This document shows, in pieces, positions 8,265 to 17,180 of a DNA stretch of 64,000 nucleotides. The DNA is from Chitinophaga pinensis. Its GTDB lineage: Bacteria > Bacteroidota > Bacteroidia > UKL13-3. The notes under the pieces are model-generated. The model was given only the letters and a program-made list of their open reading frames with translations. It was not told the origin of the DNA and ran no database searches. Location of the stretch: assembly GCA_945870425.1 (NCBI GenBank), contig CAMBSD010000014.1, forward strand, positions 1 through 64,000, written 5' to 3'. The first letter of the stretch is position 1. Each line of letters opens with the position of its first letter. The position numbers and the translations under genes are program-made.

Positions 8265-10481
8265 CTATTCTTCAATAAAATTATTCGATTTAACTTTTTC
8301 TTCAGGCTTGTAATTATCACAATTCAACTCAATAGTCAGAGGTGCTTTGGGTGTTTCCCATTCAGGAACTATTTTAATTAAATTATCTTTGGTTACTTTT
8401 TGCATATAGGTACTCCAAATTGGCATGGCTTGGGCAGCACCACTGCCCAAATCAAGACTTCTGAAGTGAATCGCTCTGTCTTCAAAACCTGTCCACAATC
8501 CGCTTACAAGTGTAGGGGTAATTCCCATAAACCAAGCATCACTGTAATTTTGTGTAGTTCCTGTTTTGCCGCCACAAGCCCCTGGTATTTGGTATTGATA
8601 TTTAACCTTAGCTGCCGTACCATGTGTAGTTACTTTTTCGAGCATTTTACACATTACATAACTGGTTTGCTCACTTAATACTTCTTTTGTTTTGGGTAAT
8701 TCTTCTCTAATTACATTGCCATTTTTATCTACGATTTTTAATAGGTATTGAGGTTTGTGCCAAACACCTTTATTTGCAAATGTACTATAGGCAGACACCA
8801 ACTCGTAAACCGAAATATCTGCTGTGCCAAGTGCTGAAGAAGGGTAGGGAGCTATATCACTTTGTATACCCATTTTATTCGCCAAACTTATTACTGTTTT
8901 AATGGCATCAGGACCTAATTGTTTCAATAGATTCAAACAAACCAAATTAAATGAAAATTGTAAGCCTCTATACATGGTCATTTCTGGGGCCGTAAATTCA
9001 TCATCTGCATTGCCTGGATTGTAATCTGGATAGCCCTCAAAAGTGACCGGTTTATTCGGAATGATGGAACATGGTGACATACCATTATCAATGGCTGTGG
9101 CATAGACAAAAGGTTTGAAGGTCGAGCCAGCCTGACGTTTTGAATTGGTATTAACATGGTCGTATTTGAAATATTTGTAATTATGACCTCCTACCCATGC
9201 TTTAACAAAACCTGTTATAGGGTCCATGCTCATAAATCCACATTGCATGAAATATTTATAGTATTTAATGCTATCCATGGGTGTCATGGTTGTATCAATT
9301 TCACCACCTGAATTGCTATACAAACGCATTTTTACTGGTGTGTTAAAATCCTTCATTATCTCAGATTCTGATTTACCCATCTCCTTCAAAATTCTATACC
9401 TGTCGCTTCGCTTCATCCCATAGGTTAATAGTTCTTTGAATTGTCCCCAAGGTTCGCGTCCTTTCCAATGTGTGTAGAATTTCTTTTGTATAGTTTGTAA
9501 ATGCTCTTGTACACTTTGCTCAGCATGTATTTGCATTTTAGAGTTGATGGTTGTATATATCTTCAAACCATCCTTATAAAGATTAAAACCATTTTCTTCA
9601 CACCAATCAATCAATTCCATTCGCAAGTACTCGCGGAAATAGGTTGCCAATCCTTCATTATGGTCATCTTCTTTATAGTCTAATTTGATAGGTTCAACTT
9701 TGAATTTATTTGCTTCATCAGCTGTTAAGAATTCATTTTTACGCATTTGGTCCAATACAGTATTTCTTCTTTTCATCGAATTAGCAGGATTGCGCTGCGG
9801 GTTATAGGCTGTAGGTGCTTTGAGCATACCCACTAAAACTGCGGCTTCAGGAGCTGTTAATTCTTTGGGTGTTTTTCCAAAGAAAACCTTTGAAGCAGAA
9901 CGTATACCAAAAGCATTACCGCTGAATGGAACAGTATTTAGATACATGGTAATGATTTCTTCTTTGGTATAACGTTGTTCAATCCTTATGGCTGTTATCC
10001 ACTCTTGTAATTTGGTAATTAATTTCTGATGAAAATGTTTGAAACGAGTACGTGGGAAGAGGTTTTTTGCCAATTGTTGGGTAATGGTACTTCCTCCTTG
10101 TCTTTTGCCCATTAGGTTATAGGCAATGATGGTAAAAATACGTTTATTATCAATTCCTGAGTGTTGGTAAAAACGAAAATCTTCAGTTGCCAAAAGTGCA
10201 TTGATTAGCTGTGGACTTAAATCCTCGAAATTGGCATTGCTCCTATTTTGTAAAAAATATTTACCTAAGACCACCCCATCACTTGAATAGATTTCACTAG
10301 CTAAATAGGTAGTAGGATTTTCTAGCTCTTCAAGGGGCGGAAGTTTATAACTAGGAACAAAATCATTCCAAATAAAGGCTATCAATAAACTAAAAGCGAG
10401 CAGTCCTGAAATAGCAGCAATCCAAAGCCATTTAATGAATTTCCAATACTTACTTCCCCAAAAATAGTCTTTTATTTTCAT
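8265..10481 (-). CDS. Penicillin-binding protein 1A, bifunctional transglycosylase/transpeptidase
   Basis: Class A PBP that polymerises lipid II into glycan strands and cross-links the peptides in the periplasm. It has 738 residues: a short cytoplasmic tail, one transmembrane anchor (about 17-38), a GT51 glycosyltransferase domain with catalytic E100 in ATEDFRFYQHSG and the motif GGSTITQQLAKN near 129-140, and a transpeptidase domain. The transpeptidase motifs are STFK (S453, K456), SFN (510-512) and KTG (639-641). The ATG lies 3 bases after the stop of the porW/sprE gene, so the two are almost certainly co-transcribed, linking cell-wall synthesis with the secretion apparatus. Confidence 0.95.
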   Translation of the reverse strand: MKIKDYFWGSKYWKFIKWLWIAAISGLLAFSLLIAFIWNDFVPSYKLPPLEELENPTTYLASEIYSSDGVVLGKYFLQNRSNANFEDLSPQLINALLATEDFRFYQHSGIDNKRIFTIIAYNLMGKRQGGSTITQQLAKNLFPRTRFKHFHQKLITKLQEWITAIRIEQRYTKEEIITMYLNTVPFSGNAFGIRSASKVFFGKTPKELTAPEAAVLVGMLKAPTAYNPQRNPANSMKRRNTVLDQMRKNEFLTADEANKFKVEPIKLDYKEDDHNEGLATYFREYLRMELIDWCEENGFNLYKDGLKIYTTINSKMQIHAEQSVQEHLQTIQKKFYTHWKGREPWGQFKELLTYGMKRSDRYRILKEMGKSESEIMKDFNTPVKMRLYSNSGGEIDTTMTPMDSIKYYKYFMQCGFMSMDPITGFVKAWVGGHNYKYFKYDHVNTNSKRQAGSTFKPFVYATAIDNGMSPCSIIPNKPVTFEGYPDYNPGNADDEFTAPEMTMYRGLQFSFNLVCLNLLKQLGPDAIKTVISLANKMGIQSDIAPYPSSALGTADISVYELVSAYSTFANKGVWHKPQYLLKIVDKNGNVIREELPKTKEVLSEQTSYVMCKMLEKVTTHGTAAKVKYQYQIPGACGGKTGTTQNYSDAWFMGITPTLVSGLWTGFEDRAIHFRSLDLGSGAAQAMPIWSTYMQKVTKDNLIKIVPEWETPKAPLTIELNCDNYKPEEKVKSNNFIEE

Positions 10482-10484
10482 CTG

Positions 10485-13241
10485 TTAGTTTTCGCTTTTA
10501 ATCTCTGTTTTTAATTCTGTATTTGCTTCAGATTTAATAATAGTATTCACATTTCGCTTTTGATAAAACTTGTAGTACTCATCAATACGTTTTTCTTTCA
10601 GAATTTTTTTGAAGGTTTCTTTCGATACAATAAATTCTATGTATGGTTCGGTAACATTCATTTGCTTTGAAATTACTTCCACTGCTTTCAATCCTTTAAT
10701 ATAATCAACCCCTTTAAATAAGTTAAGGAACTCTCTCACAACCAACAATTGATAACCATCATTACTCAACATTGGATTTGATCGCAGGTTATCTAAAGAA
10801 GCATATTGTTCGTTATAAGCAGCAATTTTCTCGTTAAATATGGTGAAATCAGCTTTCTCGTTTTTCATGGCAAAAACATAGAATTGTGGCGTATTATCGT
10901 CTAGTTCAAATAGCCTTAAAGTTGTATCTCCTCCAACAGCATCTACCATTTTTTCTTTCTTATTCAATAAATCTAAAGTGGCTTGAGAAGCCTTAGCCAC
11001 ATCTGTTTCTTTGAATTCCTTAGTTATATTAATTAGCGCTGTTTTAAAGTTTTCAATGGTTTCAGTCTTACCGATGGCTAAAGTATTTATATAATCAAAC
11101 TTAGCACGCATATTGTTCCCAGGAAATTTCCTCTCTGCTTCTATTTTCATCCTTTTCACGTCATTGTAATTTCCTGCGATGAAACTTGCATAAGTGTCTT
11201 CATAAAACTGAACCAAAGATTTATTTGCATCATTGTCATCAGTCTTGAGGGGCTTTCCTTGAATAAGCAATGCATAAGGGTGTTGAGGATACTGAGTAAT
11301 TAAGTCGCTTTTGTTTTTATCTGATTTGGTTTTTTCTTTTGAATCAATATATATTTTGTATAAGTAATAATAGGCTTCAGGCTCATATTCATTGGCAGGA
11401 AAACGCTTTTCTAGTTCTGACCAATATTTCAGGGCATCCTTGTTTTCTTTCAGTTTATCATAATAAATTTTACCCAAATTGTGAAGAGCCTCTAATATTT
11501 TGTCATTCGATTTCTGCTTGGCCTCAGGCGTAAATGGAACATTTTTAACCCAAGCCTCTTTATCTTTTTCTTTTGGACCAAATAGAGATGTGGCTGCTGA
11601 TTCTTCAGGTTTTATTTCCTGTCCACTCATATTTGCATCTTGATTTGTATATTCTATTTTCTTGTCTCCAACAGTAGTTTGGATTGTGTCTTTATTTTTA
11701 ACATTTTCATCAGCATCGTTTTGTTTAGACTTTTCTTTGGCTGCTATTCTCCAAAAATCTTCATTTATCCTCTGTCCCCATTTTTTTGAACCAAAGAAAT
11801 CAGTTTTACCTGAAGACACTAAATTGCTATTATAGAAATACCAACTTCCATCAGCAGAGACGGTAAGGGGCGGAGGGGCATTTTCTTCACCCCCTTGGTT
11901 CTTCTGAAAACTCTCTTCAATCTTTGCTCTTTTTTTAGCAATTTTAGCTTCTAACTCTTTTTGTTTTTTATCATTCAATACCCATTCCTCAACTTTACTT
12001 TTAAGAGAGTTAGGACTTATTCTCGCCAATCTTTGCAATGAATCCTCTGTTTCAAAAACTATTAAATTGTTTATCAAATCAGATAAAACTACTTTAGTGT
12101 TTTTAATTTTTTCGTAATCCTTGTTCTTAGGATCAATATTTTGAGCAGTTGAATCGTAATAAGCTTTAGCTTTTTTATAGTCCTTGATTTCAAAAAATAA
12201 TTTAGCTAACTCTAAGTATGATTTTGTCTTTTGAACTTTGTTTGTTTTTGAATTTGCAACCGAGTTCTTAAAGTGGTTGGTGGCCATCAAAAAATTCTTT
12301 TGGCTTATTTCTAATTTTCCCAATTCGAAATAAATTTGGTCTAAATAATCAATGTTCTTATCATCCCTCAGCATTCTTTTCAGGTTGCGTCTTACTTTAT
12401 TTACGGCCTGTTTATCCCTTGGGTCGTATATTTTGGTAATATTAATATTGGCATTGAAGGCAAAATCGTATGGTGGAGTCATCTTAATTACCTTATTGAA
12501 ATGAAACAAGGCTTCTTGTTTGTTATCGTTAAGCATATACAATTGCCCTAAAATATAATTGTATCTATATTTTTGGTCCTTAGTTAGGTCTCCAGTAAGC
12601 GCTCTTTTAAGGTTTGGTATGGCACTTTTATATTTTTCCAACCTAATATTAATATCTGCTGCAGTGGCAAAAATTTCAGCAACATCATATTTAGCAATGT
12701 TTTTATCTGACACGAGTATACCAGCAACTGCCTCAGCTTCTTCTATTTTGTTTAATCCAACATAACATTTGGCAATCCAAGCTGAGCTAATGTTTTTGTA
12801 ACCTTTCTTTTCATATTTGCCGATAACAAATTGAAAAGCCTCAACCGCTGAATAATAATCTCTTTTGAAGAATCTGCATTTTGCGATATTGAAATATGCT
12901 TCATCTGTATAATTTCCAATGGTATGTAATTGTATGGTACCTGAAAATTTCTTCAAAGCCTCATCCAATAAATTAGCAGAGGTCTTGGCTGAAGCCTCAT
13001 CTCCATAAGGAAATACGTCTAAAACTTTATTGAAATCATTTATATGGCTTTTCTCTATTTGTGTTGTGGCATCTAATAATTTTTGCTCCCCATTGAAATA
13101 GATATTGAAATGCCCAGTCATGCTATGCCATTTCCTATTAATCCATCTATCTCGGGTGGGGTTACATGATAGTATCAGCAAGAGCATAACTGCCAACAAA
13201 ATACTTTGTTTTTTTAGTAAGTTATTTTTTAAAGGTTTCAA
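10485..13241 (-). CDS. sprE: T9SS-associated TPR lipoprotein PorW/SprE
   Basis: PorW (SprE in Flavobacterium johnsoniae) is an outer-membrane lipoprotein required for type IX secretion and gliding. This 918-residue protein has a type II signal peptide with lipobox LILSC (C26). Directly after it comes the family's typical opening, RWINRKWHSMTGHFNIYFNGEQKLLDA. Multiple TPR-like helical repeats fill the N-terminal half, a lysine- and glutamate-rich low-complexity middle region lies around 430-580, and further TPR units (LHNLGKIYYDKLKENKDALK) follow. The length is close to SprE and longer than Porphyromonas PorW. It is followed after 3 bases by PBP1A and faces a divergent membrane-protein gene. 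I am confident in the family; function here is inferred from it. Confidence 0.88.
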   Translation of the reverse strand: MKPLKNNLLKKQSILLAVMLLLILSCNPTRDRWINRKWHSMTGHFNIYFNGEQKLLDATTQIEKSHINDFNKVLDVFPYGDEASAKTSANLLDEALKKFSGTIQLHTIGNYTDEAYFNIAKCRFFKRDYYSAVEAFQFVIGKYEKKGYKNISSAWIAKCYVGLNKIEEAEAVAGILVSDKNIAKYDVAEIFATAADINIRLEKYKSAIPNLKRALTGDLTKDQKYRYNYILGQLYMLNDNKQEALFHFNKVIKMTPPYDFAFNANINITKIYDPRDKQAVNKVRRNLKRMLRDDKNIDYLDQIYFELGKLEISQKNFLMATNHFKNSVANSKTNKVQKTKSYLELAKLFFEIKDYKKAKAYYDSTAQNIDPKNKDYEKIKNTKVVLSDLINNLIVFETEDSLQRLARISPNSLKSKVEEWVLNDKKQKELEAKIAKKRAKIEESFQKNQGGEENAPPPLTVSADGSWYFYNSNLVSSGKTDFFGSKKWGQRINEDFWRIAAKEKSKQNDADENVKNKDTIQTTVGDKKIEYTNQDANMSGQEIKPEESAATSLFGPKEKDKEAWVKNVPFTPEAKQKSNDKILEALHNLGKIYYDKLKENKDALKYWSELEKRFPANEYEPEAYYYLYKIYIDSKEKTKSDKNKSDLITQYPQHPYALLIQGKPLKTDDNDANKSLVQFYEDTYASFIAGNYNDVKRMKIEAERKFPGNNMRAKFDYINTLAIGKTETIENFKTALINITKEFKETDVAKASQATLDLLNKKEKMVDAVGGDTTLRLFELDDNTPQFYVFAMKNEKADFTIFNEKIAAYNEQYASLDNLRSNPMLSNDGYQLLVVREFLNLFKGVDYIKGLKAVEVISKQMNVTEPYIEFIVSKETFKKILKEKRIDEYYKFYQKRNVNTIIKSEANTELKTEIKSEN

Positions 13242-13261
13242 ATAAGGTATCTATTCTTAAA

Positions 13262-13295
13262 TTTGATGCGATTATTAATTCATCAATTAGTTTCG
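13262..13295 (+). promoter_or_regulatory. Candidate promoter for the short membrane protein gene at 13311
   Basis: In the divergent gap (13242-13310), TTTG at 13262-13265 is followed after 22 bases by TAGTTTCG at 13288-13295, one mismatch from TAnnTTTG. The start codon is 15 bases further on. Seen by eye only. Confidence 0.3.
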
Positions 13296-13310
13296 CAATT
13301 TTAATTAATT

Positions 13311-13700
13311 ATGGCTGAAAGTAGAAAGAAAAAATTTGTTGATCGTCTTCATTACAAACTTAGGTTGGTATTAATCAATGACGAAACCTTTGAGGAGAAG
13401 TTTTCATTTAAGCTTACACCACTCAATATTTTTGTTGCATTTAGCTCATTTGTAGTCGTTTTCACTTTTTTAATCATTGTTGGAATCTTTTACACCCCTT
13501 TGCGCGAATATGTTCCTGGCTATACTAATAATGAAACTAAACGTAAAGTTCGTGAGTTATTGTATAAAACAGATAGCTTAAATTATGCATTGAAAGTGAA
13601 AGAAGAATACTTTAAAAATGTTTCTAGTATATTAAATGGCGGAATCGGCTTACAATCAGATACTAATGCTGAAGAAAGAACTATGAAAATTAACGACTAG
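13311..13700 (+). CDS. Short inner-membrane protein resembling an M23 peptidase N-terminus
   Basis: A 129-residue protein: a basic N-terminus (MAESRKKKFVDRLHYKLRLV), INDETFEEKFSFKLTPLNIF, one transmembrane helix (about 42-65), then FYTPLREYVPGYTNNETKRK and a coiled segment. This is how Bacteroidota M23 (LytM-type) membrane peptidases next to T9SS or wall genes begin, but those usually continue to about 300 residues with a zinc peptidase domain (HxxxD and HxH), which is absent here. The stop TAG at 13698-13700 overlaps the 3' end of metF on the other strand by 4 bases, and no peptidase sequence follows. Either a genuine short anchor protein or a truncated gene whose 3' part was lost. The family link is from memory of sequence pattern. 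Confidence 0.65.
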   Translation: MAESRKKKFVDRLHYKLRLVLINDETFEEKFSFKLTPLNIFVAFSSFVVVFTFLIIVGIFYTPLREYVPGYTNNETKRKVRELLYKTDSLNYALKVKEEYFKNVSSILNGGIGLQSDTNAEERTMKIND

Positions 13701-14650
13701 AAAATTTCTTTAGCAATTGATTTAGTGATTTCGCTTAGACCCATTGTATAATAATGTAAAACAGGCACTCCTGCCTCTTTCAACTCTCTTGATTGCTGAA
13801 TACACCATTCAATGCCCACTTGTTTAACAGCTTTATCGTCTTTACAAGCTTCCACAGCATTTACCAAATCTTCAGGAATATCAATATGAAAAACTTTAGG
13901 TAGAATTGTTAGTTGCTTTTTGGTTGTCAAGGGTTTTAACCCTGGAATAATGGGAATATTGATATTCATTTTTTTACATGTTTCGGTAAATTCAATGAAT
14001 TTTTTATTGTTAAAGAACAGCTGGGTAACAATATAATCAGCACCAGCTTTCACTTTGTTTTCAAGCCATCTTAGGTCAGAAGCCATGTTTGGTGCTTCAA
14101 AATGTTTTTCAGGATAACCTGATACACCGACACAAAAGTTTGAAGTTGCTGGATTCTCAATGTCTCGGTCTAAATATACACCCTTGTTCATTTTGATAAT
14201 CTGCTCCAAAAGTTCGATAGAAGTTTTATTGCCGTCTGGCTCAGGGATAAAATTAGACTCATTTTTCACAGGATCTCCGCGCAAAGCAAGAATATTATCA
14301 ATACCTAAGAAGTTTAAGTCGATAAGTGCATTCTCGGTTTCTTCTTTGCTAAATCCTCCGCATATAAGGTGCGGAACCGTATCTACCTTGTATTTATTCA
14401 TCAAAGCAGCACAAATAGCAACAGTACCAGGTCTTTTTCGGGTATATACTTTATCAAAACCTCCATCTAATCTCTTTCGTAGTAAAAACTCCTCACGGTG
14501 GTATGTAACATCAATAAAAGCGGGTTTAAACTCCATTAGAGGGTCTATGCCTTTAAACAATGATTCTATACCTTTACCTTTTAGAGGTGGTAAAACCTCA
14601 ATAGAAAATAAGGTTGATTTTGCACTACTGATGTGGTCGGTTATCTTCAT
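13697..14650 (-). CDS. metF: Methylenetetrahydrofolate reductase
   Basis: MetF reduces 5,10-methylene-THF to 5-methyl-THF with FAD, supplying the methyl group for methionine. The 317-residue protein is a TIM barrel opening with FSIEVLPPLKGKGIESLF, where the family has its active-site Glu in a FE(F/V)xPP motif. It continues with FIDVTYHREE and a strand ending in LALRGDP, the usual cofactor-binding region, then DYIVTQLFF and IPIIPGLKPLT. All hallmarks are present and the length is normal. It is convergent with the short membrane protein gene (4-base overlap of 3' ends). The 121 bases upstream show no recognisable SAM riboswitch. Confidence 0.96.
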   Translation of the reverse strand: MKITDHISSAKSTLFSIEVLPPLKGKGIESLFKGIDPLMEFKPAFIDVTYHREEFLLRKRLDGGFDKVYTRKRPGTVAICAALMNKYKVDTVPHLICGGFSKEETENALIDLNFLGIDNILALRGDPVKNESNFIPEPDGNKTSIELLEQIIKMNKGVYLDRDIENPATSNFCVGVSGYPEKHFEAPNMASDLRWLENKVKAGADYIVTQLFFNNKKFIEFTETCKKMNINIPIIPGLKPLTTKKQLTILPKVFHIDIPEDLVNAVEACKDDKAVKQVGIEWCIQQSRELKEAGVPVLHYYTMGLSEITKSIAKEIF

Positions 14651-14771
14651 AATTATATATCACAAATCTAATAAGTTTTAATAGTATGCCCATATTCAGA
14701 TATTAACAAGCATCTTTTCATAAACCCAAATTACTTCTGTTTTGTTTACACTTTCTGTTTATTTTAATCTA

Positions 14772-15809
14772 TCAAGGTTTTAAATAGATGGATTTTTCGC
14801 TCTTAGCTACCATCTTTCCAATTGGTTTGGAGGCAATTTTAAATAAATCAAAGTTCTTTATTACTTGTAAATATTCCTGCATATATTCCTCTGAAACGGA
14901 AATCAATAATCCTCCTGAGGTTTGAGGGTCGCACAGTGGAATGAATTCAAGACCTGTTAAACCATCTGTACCGTCTTTATATGAATTATAATTTTTAGTA
15001 GTGATGTCTGGGAAACAAAATTGTTGGTTGTAAAATTCAATGTTTTCAATCAAAGGAATTTGGCTTAGAAAAAGTTCGGCAGACAAATTTGATCCTCTTG
15101 TCATTTCACTTAGGTGACCAAGCAGTCCAAATCCAGTAACATCCGTCATAGCATTCACCCCTTTTATGGAAGATAAAGCATAGCCTGCAGAATTAAGGGT
15201 AGTCATGATTTCTACCATTTTATAATAATCATTGTCCTTTATAATTCCTCTTTTAAGTGCTGATGATAAAATACCCACGCCAAGTGGTTTAGTTAAAAAT
15301 AAGTAATCACCAACTTTAGCCGTAGAGTTTTGTTTAAGTCTATCCCTATCGGTCATTCCATTTACAGACAAACCAAAGAAAGGCTCATTACTCTCTATGC
15401 TATGTCCACCGCTGAGTGCAATACCTGCATTATGACAAATTGTTCTTGCTCCATTCAAAACTTGTTGTGCTTCTGTAGCAGAGATTTTTTCTAAAGGCCA
15501 ACCGAGAATGCCCAATGCCAAAATAGGTTTTGCTCCCATGGCATACACATCACTAATGGCATTGCAAGCGGCAATTTGGCCAAAAGTAAAAGCATCGTCT
15601 ACCATGGGCATAAAAAAGTCGGTGGTACTTACCAACACATTTTTATCGTCAATTGCCAATGCTGCAGCATCATCATTTGTGGCGTTTCCTACCAATAAAT
15701 GTTCATTGTTTGGCGAAACGATATCTGTTTTTAGGAGAATGGCTAATTCTTCTGGTGCTATTTTACATCCACACCCGGAGCCTTTGCTGAACTGTGTTAG
15801 TTTAATCAT
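14772..15809 (-). CDS. selD: Selenide, water dikinase
   Basis: SelD makes selenophosphate from selenide and ATP, the selenium donor for selenocysteine and 2-selenouridine. It has 345 residues. The N-terminal signature GSGCGCKI places the catalytic Cys at C13 (equivalent to E. coli C17, not selenocysteine) and the essential Lys at K16 (E. coli K20). Further family motifs are VSTTDFFMPMVDDAFTFG, LSGGHSIE and the C-terminal LCDPQTSGGLL. Its start overlaps the end of the selU gene by 8 bases. With no selA, selB or selC visible in the window, the immediate use of selenophosphate here is tRNA modification. Confidence 0.97.
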   Translation of the reverse strand: MIKLTQFSKGSGCGCKIAPEELAILLKTDIVSPNNEHLLVGNATNDDAAALAIDDKNVLVSTTDFFMPMVDDAFTFGQIAACNAISDVYAMGAKPILALGILGWPLEKISATEAQQVLNGARTICHNAGIALSGGHSIESNEPFFGLSVNGMTDRDRLKQNSTAKVGDYLFLTKPLGVGILSSALKRGIIKDNDYYKMVEIMTTLNSAGYALSSIKGVNAMTDVTGFGLLGHLSEMTRGSNLSAELFLSQIPLIENIEFYNQQFCFPDITTKNYNSYKDGTDGLTGLEFIPLCDPQTSGGLLISVSEEYMQEYLQVIKNFDLFKIASKPIGKMVAKSEKSIYLKP

Positions 15810-16830
15810 TTTTCTTTTCCCACTCTAAAATTTTCCTAGTCATCTCCTCAGCAATTAGTTTGTCAAAAACCATTGAAATAACTGTGCCTACTTCGCGCTT
15901 TGAGTTACCATAAATATAGGTTTTATCGTAATATTCAAGCATCATAATAGCCCATTCTTTAATATTACCCTCACCCAAAAATTCAAGGGCTTGGTGTAAT
16001 CTTAAATTGCCAAGGCGCTTTTGAAGTTTACTTGTATTATTGGCTAATTCCGTTTGATTAAAATAACCATACTCTTTCACTATATAATTTATTCTCTCTT
16101 CTATGGGTAGTTGCACATCAAAAGTAATTGCCTTTTGCATTTGGTTAAATATGGATAATGGGATAACATTAGACCCAATAGTTCTACTTTCATTTTCAAG
16201 CCATAAAGTTTTATTTGGATTTAAATCCTTCCATTCCATTGCAAGTAAATTTTCAAATTGTTCATTACTGACTTGGGCTACCTGACCCATAGATCCGAAT
16301 GCTGAACCTCTATGATTGGCAAGACTTTCAAGGTTTATAACTTGTTCACTCATTTTACGAAGATGCTCAATTATTAATGTTTTACCTGAGCCTGTCTTAC
16401 CTCCAATAACCTTAATCTTTCTCTCTTCACTTAATGCTTCTGCTGACCAATTTCTAAATGCTTTGTAACCACCTTTTAAAAGATTTACTTTAAACCCAGC
16501 TGTATGTAAAACAAAAGCCATGATATTGCTTCTCAATCCGCCTCGCCAGCAGTATACATTAATGTTTTTATTAGGAGAAATTTTTAAAGCCTCTTCTATA
16601 TATTGGCTAAATTTATGTCCCACCAACTGATATCCTTGAATAACAGCAGCCTGATTTCCAGATTTTTTATATGTTGTTCCAATCAATTTTCTTTCATCAT
16701 TATTCAATAAAGCTAAATTGCTTGAACTTGGAATATGAGCATGTTCATATTCTGAGGGGCTTCTAACATCAAGAGTTGGGAAATTTCTGACGCTTTCTAA
16801 ATATTCCTTTATGGATAAATTTGTAATCAA
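15802..16830 (-). CDS. selU: tRNA 2-selenouridine synthase
   Basis: SelU (MnmH/YbbB) replaces the sulfur of 2-thiouridine at the wobble position of some tRNAs with selenium, through a geranylated intermediate, using selenophosphate. The 342-residue protein has an N-terminal rhodanese domain (LDVRSPSEYEHAHIP) with the catalytic Cys at C94 in YCWRGGLRS (E. coli C97). A C-terminal P-loop domain carries GGKTGSGKT at 143-151. It is directly upstream of and overlaps selD, forming a two-gene selenium operon. Confidence 0.96.
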   Translation of the reverse strand: MITNLSIKEYLESVRNFPTLDVRSPSEYEHAHIPSSSNLALLNNDERKLIGTTYKKSGNQAAVIQGYQLVGHKFSQYIEEALKISPNKNINVYCWRGGLRSNIMAFVLHTAGFKVNLLKGGYKAFRNWSAEALSEERKIKVIGGKTGSGKTLIIEHLRKMSEQVINLESLANHRGSAFGSMGQVAQVSNEQFENLLAMEWKDLNPNKTLWLENESRTIGSNVIPLSIFNQMQKAITFDVQLPIEERINYIVKEYGYFNQTELANNTSKLQKRLGNLRLHQALEFLGEGNIKEWAIMMLEYYDKTYIYGNSKREVGTVISMVFDKLIAEEMTRKILEWEKKND

Positions 16831-17180
16831 TATCTGGTGCTAATTTGAAAGCGTGAAAGTAATTGAAAGAAATGTAATGTTGCAACATGTTTCTTTTGTT
16901 AAGAAAATGAATCCAATTAAATCACAATTTGTGAAGTATACAGAAATGTATAGATAAAAATAAACGCAAATACTAAGTTCTTTAAACCGCGCCTTTAACA
17001 AAATTAAATTTATAACAGACTTTAATAAAATTATATGCGTATTTCAGTTCGATCGGAGTCGAGAACTGGCTTGGAGAAAGAGTCTGTCTATGTCTCGACT
17101 CCGCTCGACATGACAGACTCCGCTCATAATGACAAACTCTGCCAGATATGTCTGACTCAGAAATGAAAAACATCTATGGC
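16831..17180. other. Gene-free stretch with REP-like repeats
   Basis: This 350-base gap lies between the start of selU and the 3' end of the metal-efflux operon. The first 150 bases are AT-rich and featureless to my eye. The rest holds the REP-like inverted repeats described separately. An apparent 63-codon reading frame (16982-17173, minus) crosses the repeats and its product (CHYERSLSCRAESRHRQ) is the usual false translation of such repeats in Bacteroidota. Confidence 0.7.
17045..17160. repeat. REP-like intergenic inverted repeats
   Basis: Two hairpins share a core. Hairpin 1 (17045-17068) has CAGTTC facing GAACTG around a loop with CGGAGTCG. Hairpin 2 (17081-17119) has AGTCTGTC facing GACAGACT and, inside it, ATGTC facing GACAT, around CTCGACTCCGCTC, giving a 13-bp stem with one bulge. 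A third partial copy, GACTCCGCTCATAATGAC, follows at 17116-17133. The core TCGAGCGGAGTCGA and the stem style match the dispersed palindromic repeats common between Bacteroidota genes. The location just beyond the 3' end of the efflux operon fits a transcript-end or mRNA-stability role (inference). Confidence 0.75.

Noticed and set aside
14160..14681. 173-codon frame antisense to metF
   Set aside because: No domain, promoter or start support; metF on the other strand is certain.
14651..14771. SAM-type riboswitch upstream of metF
   Set aside because: I looked for conserved stems and found only AT-rich sequence in 121 bases.
16982..17173. 63-codon minus-strand frame
   Set aside because: It runs through REP-like palindromes, and its product is the standard false translation of such repeats.
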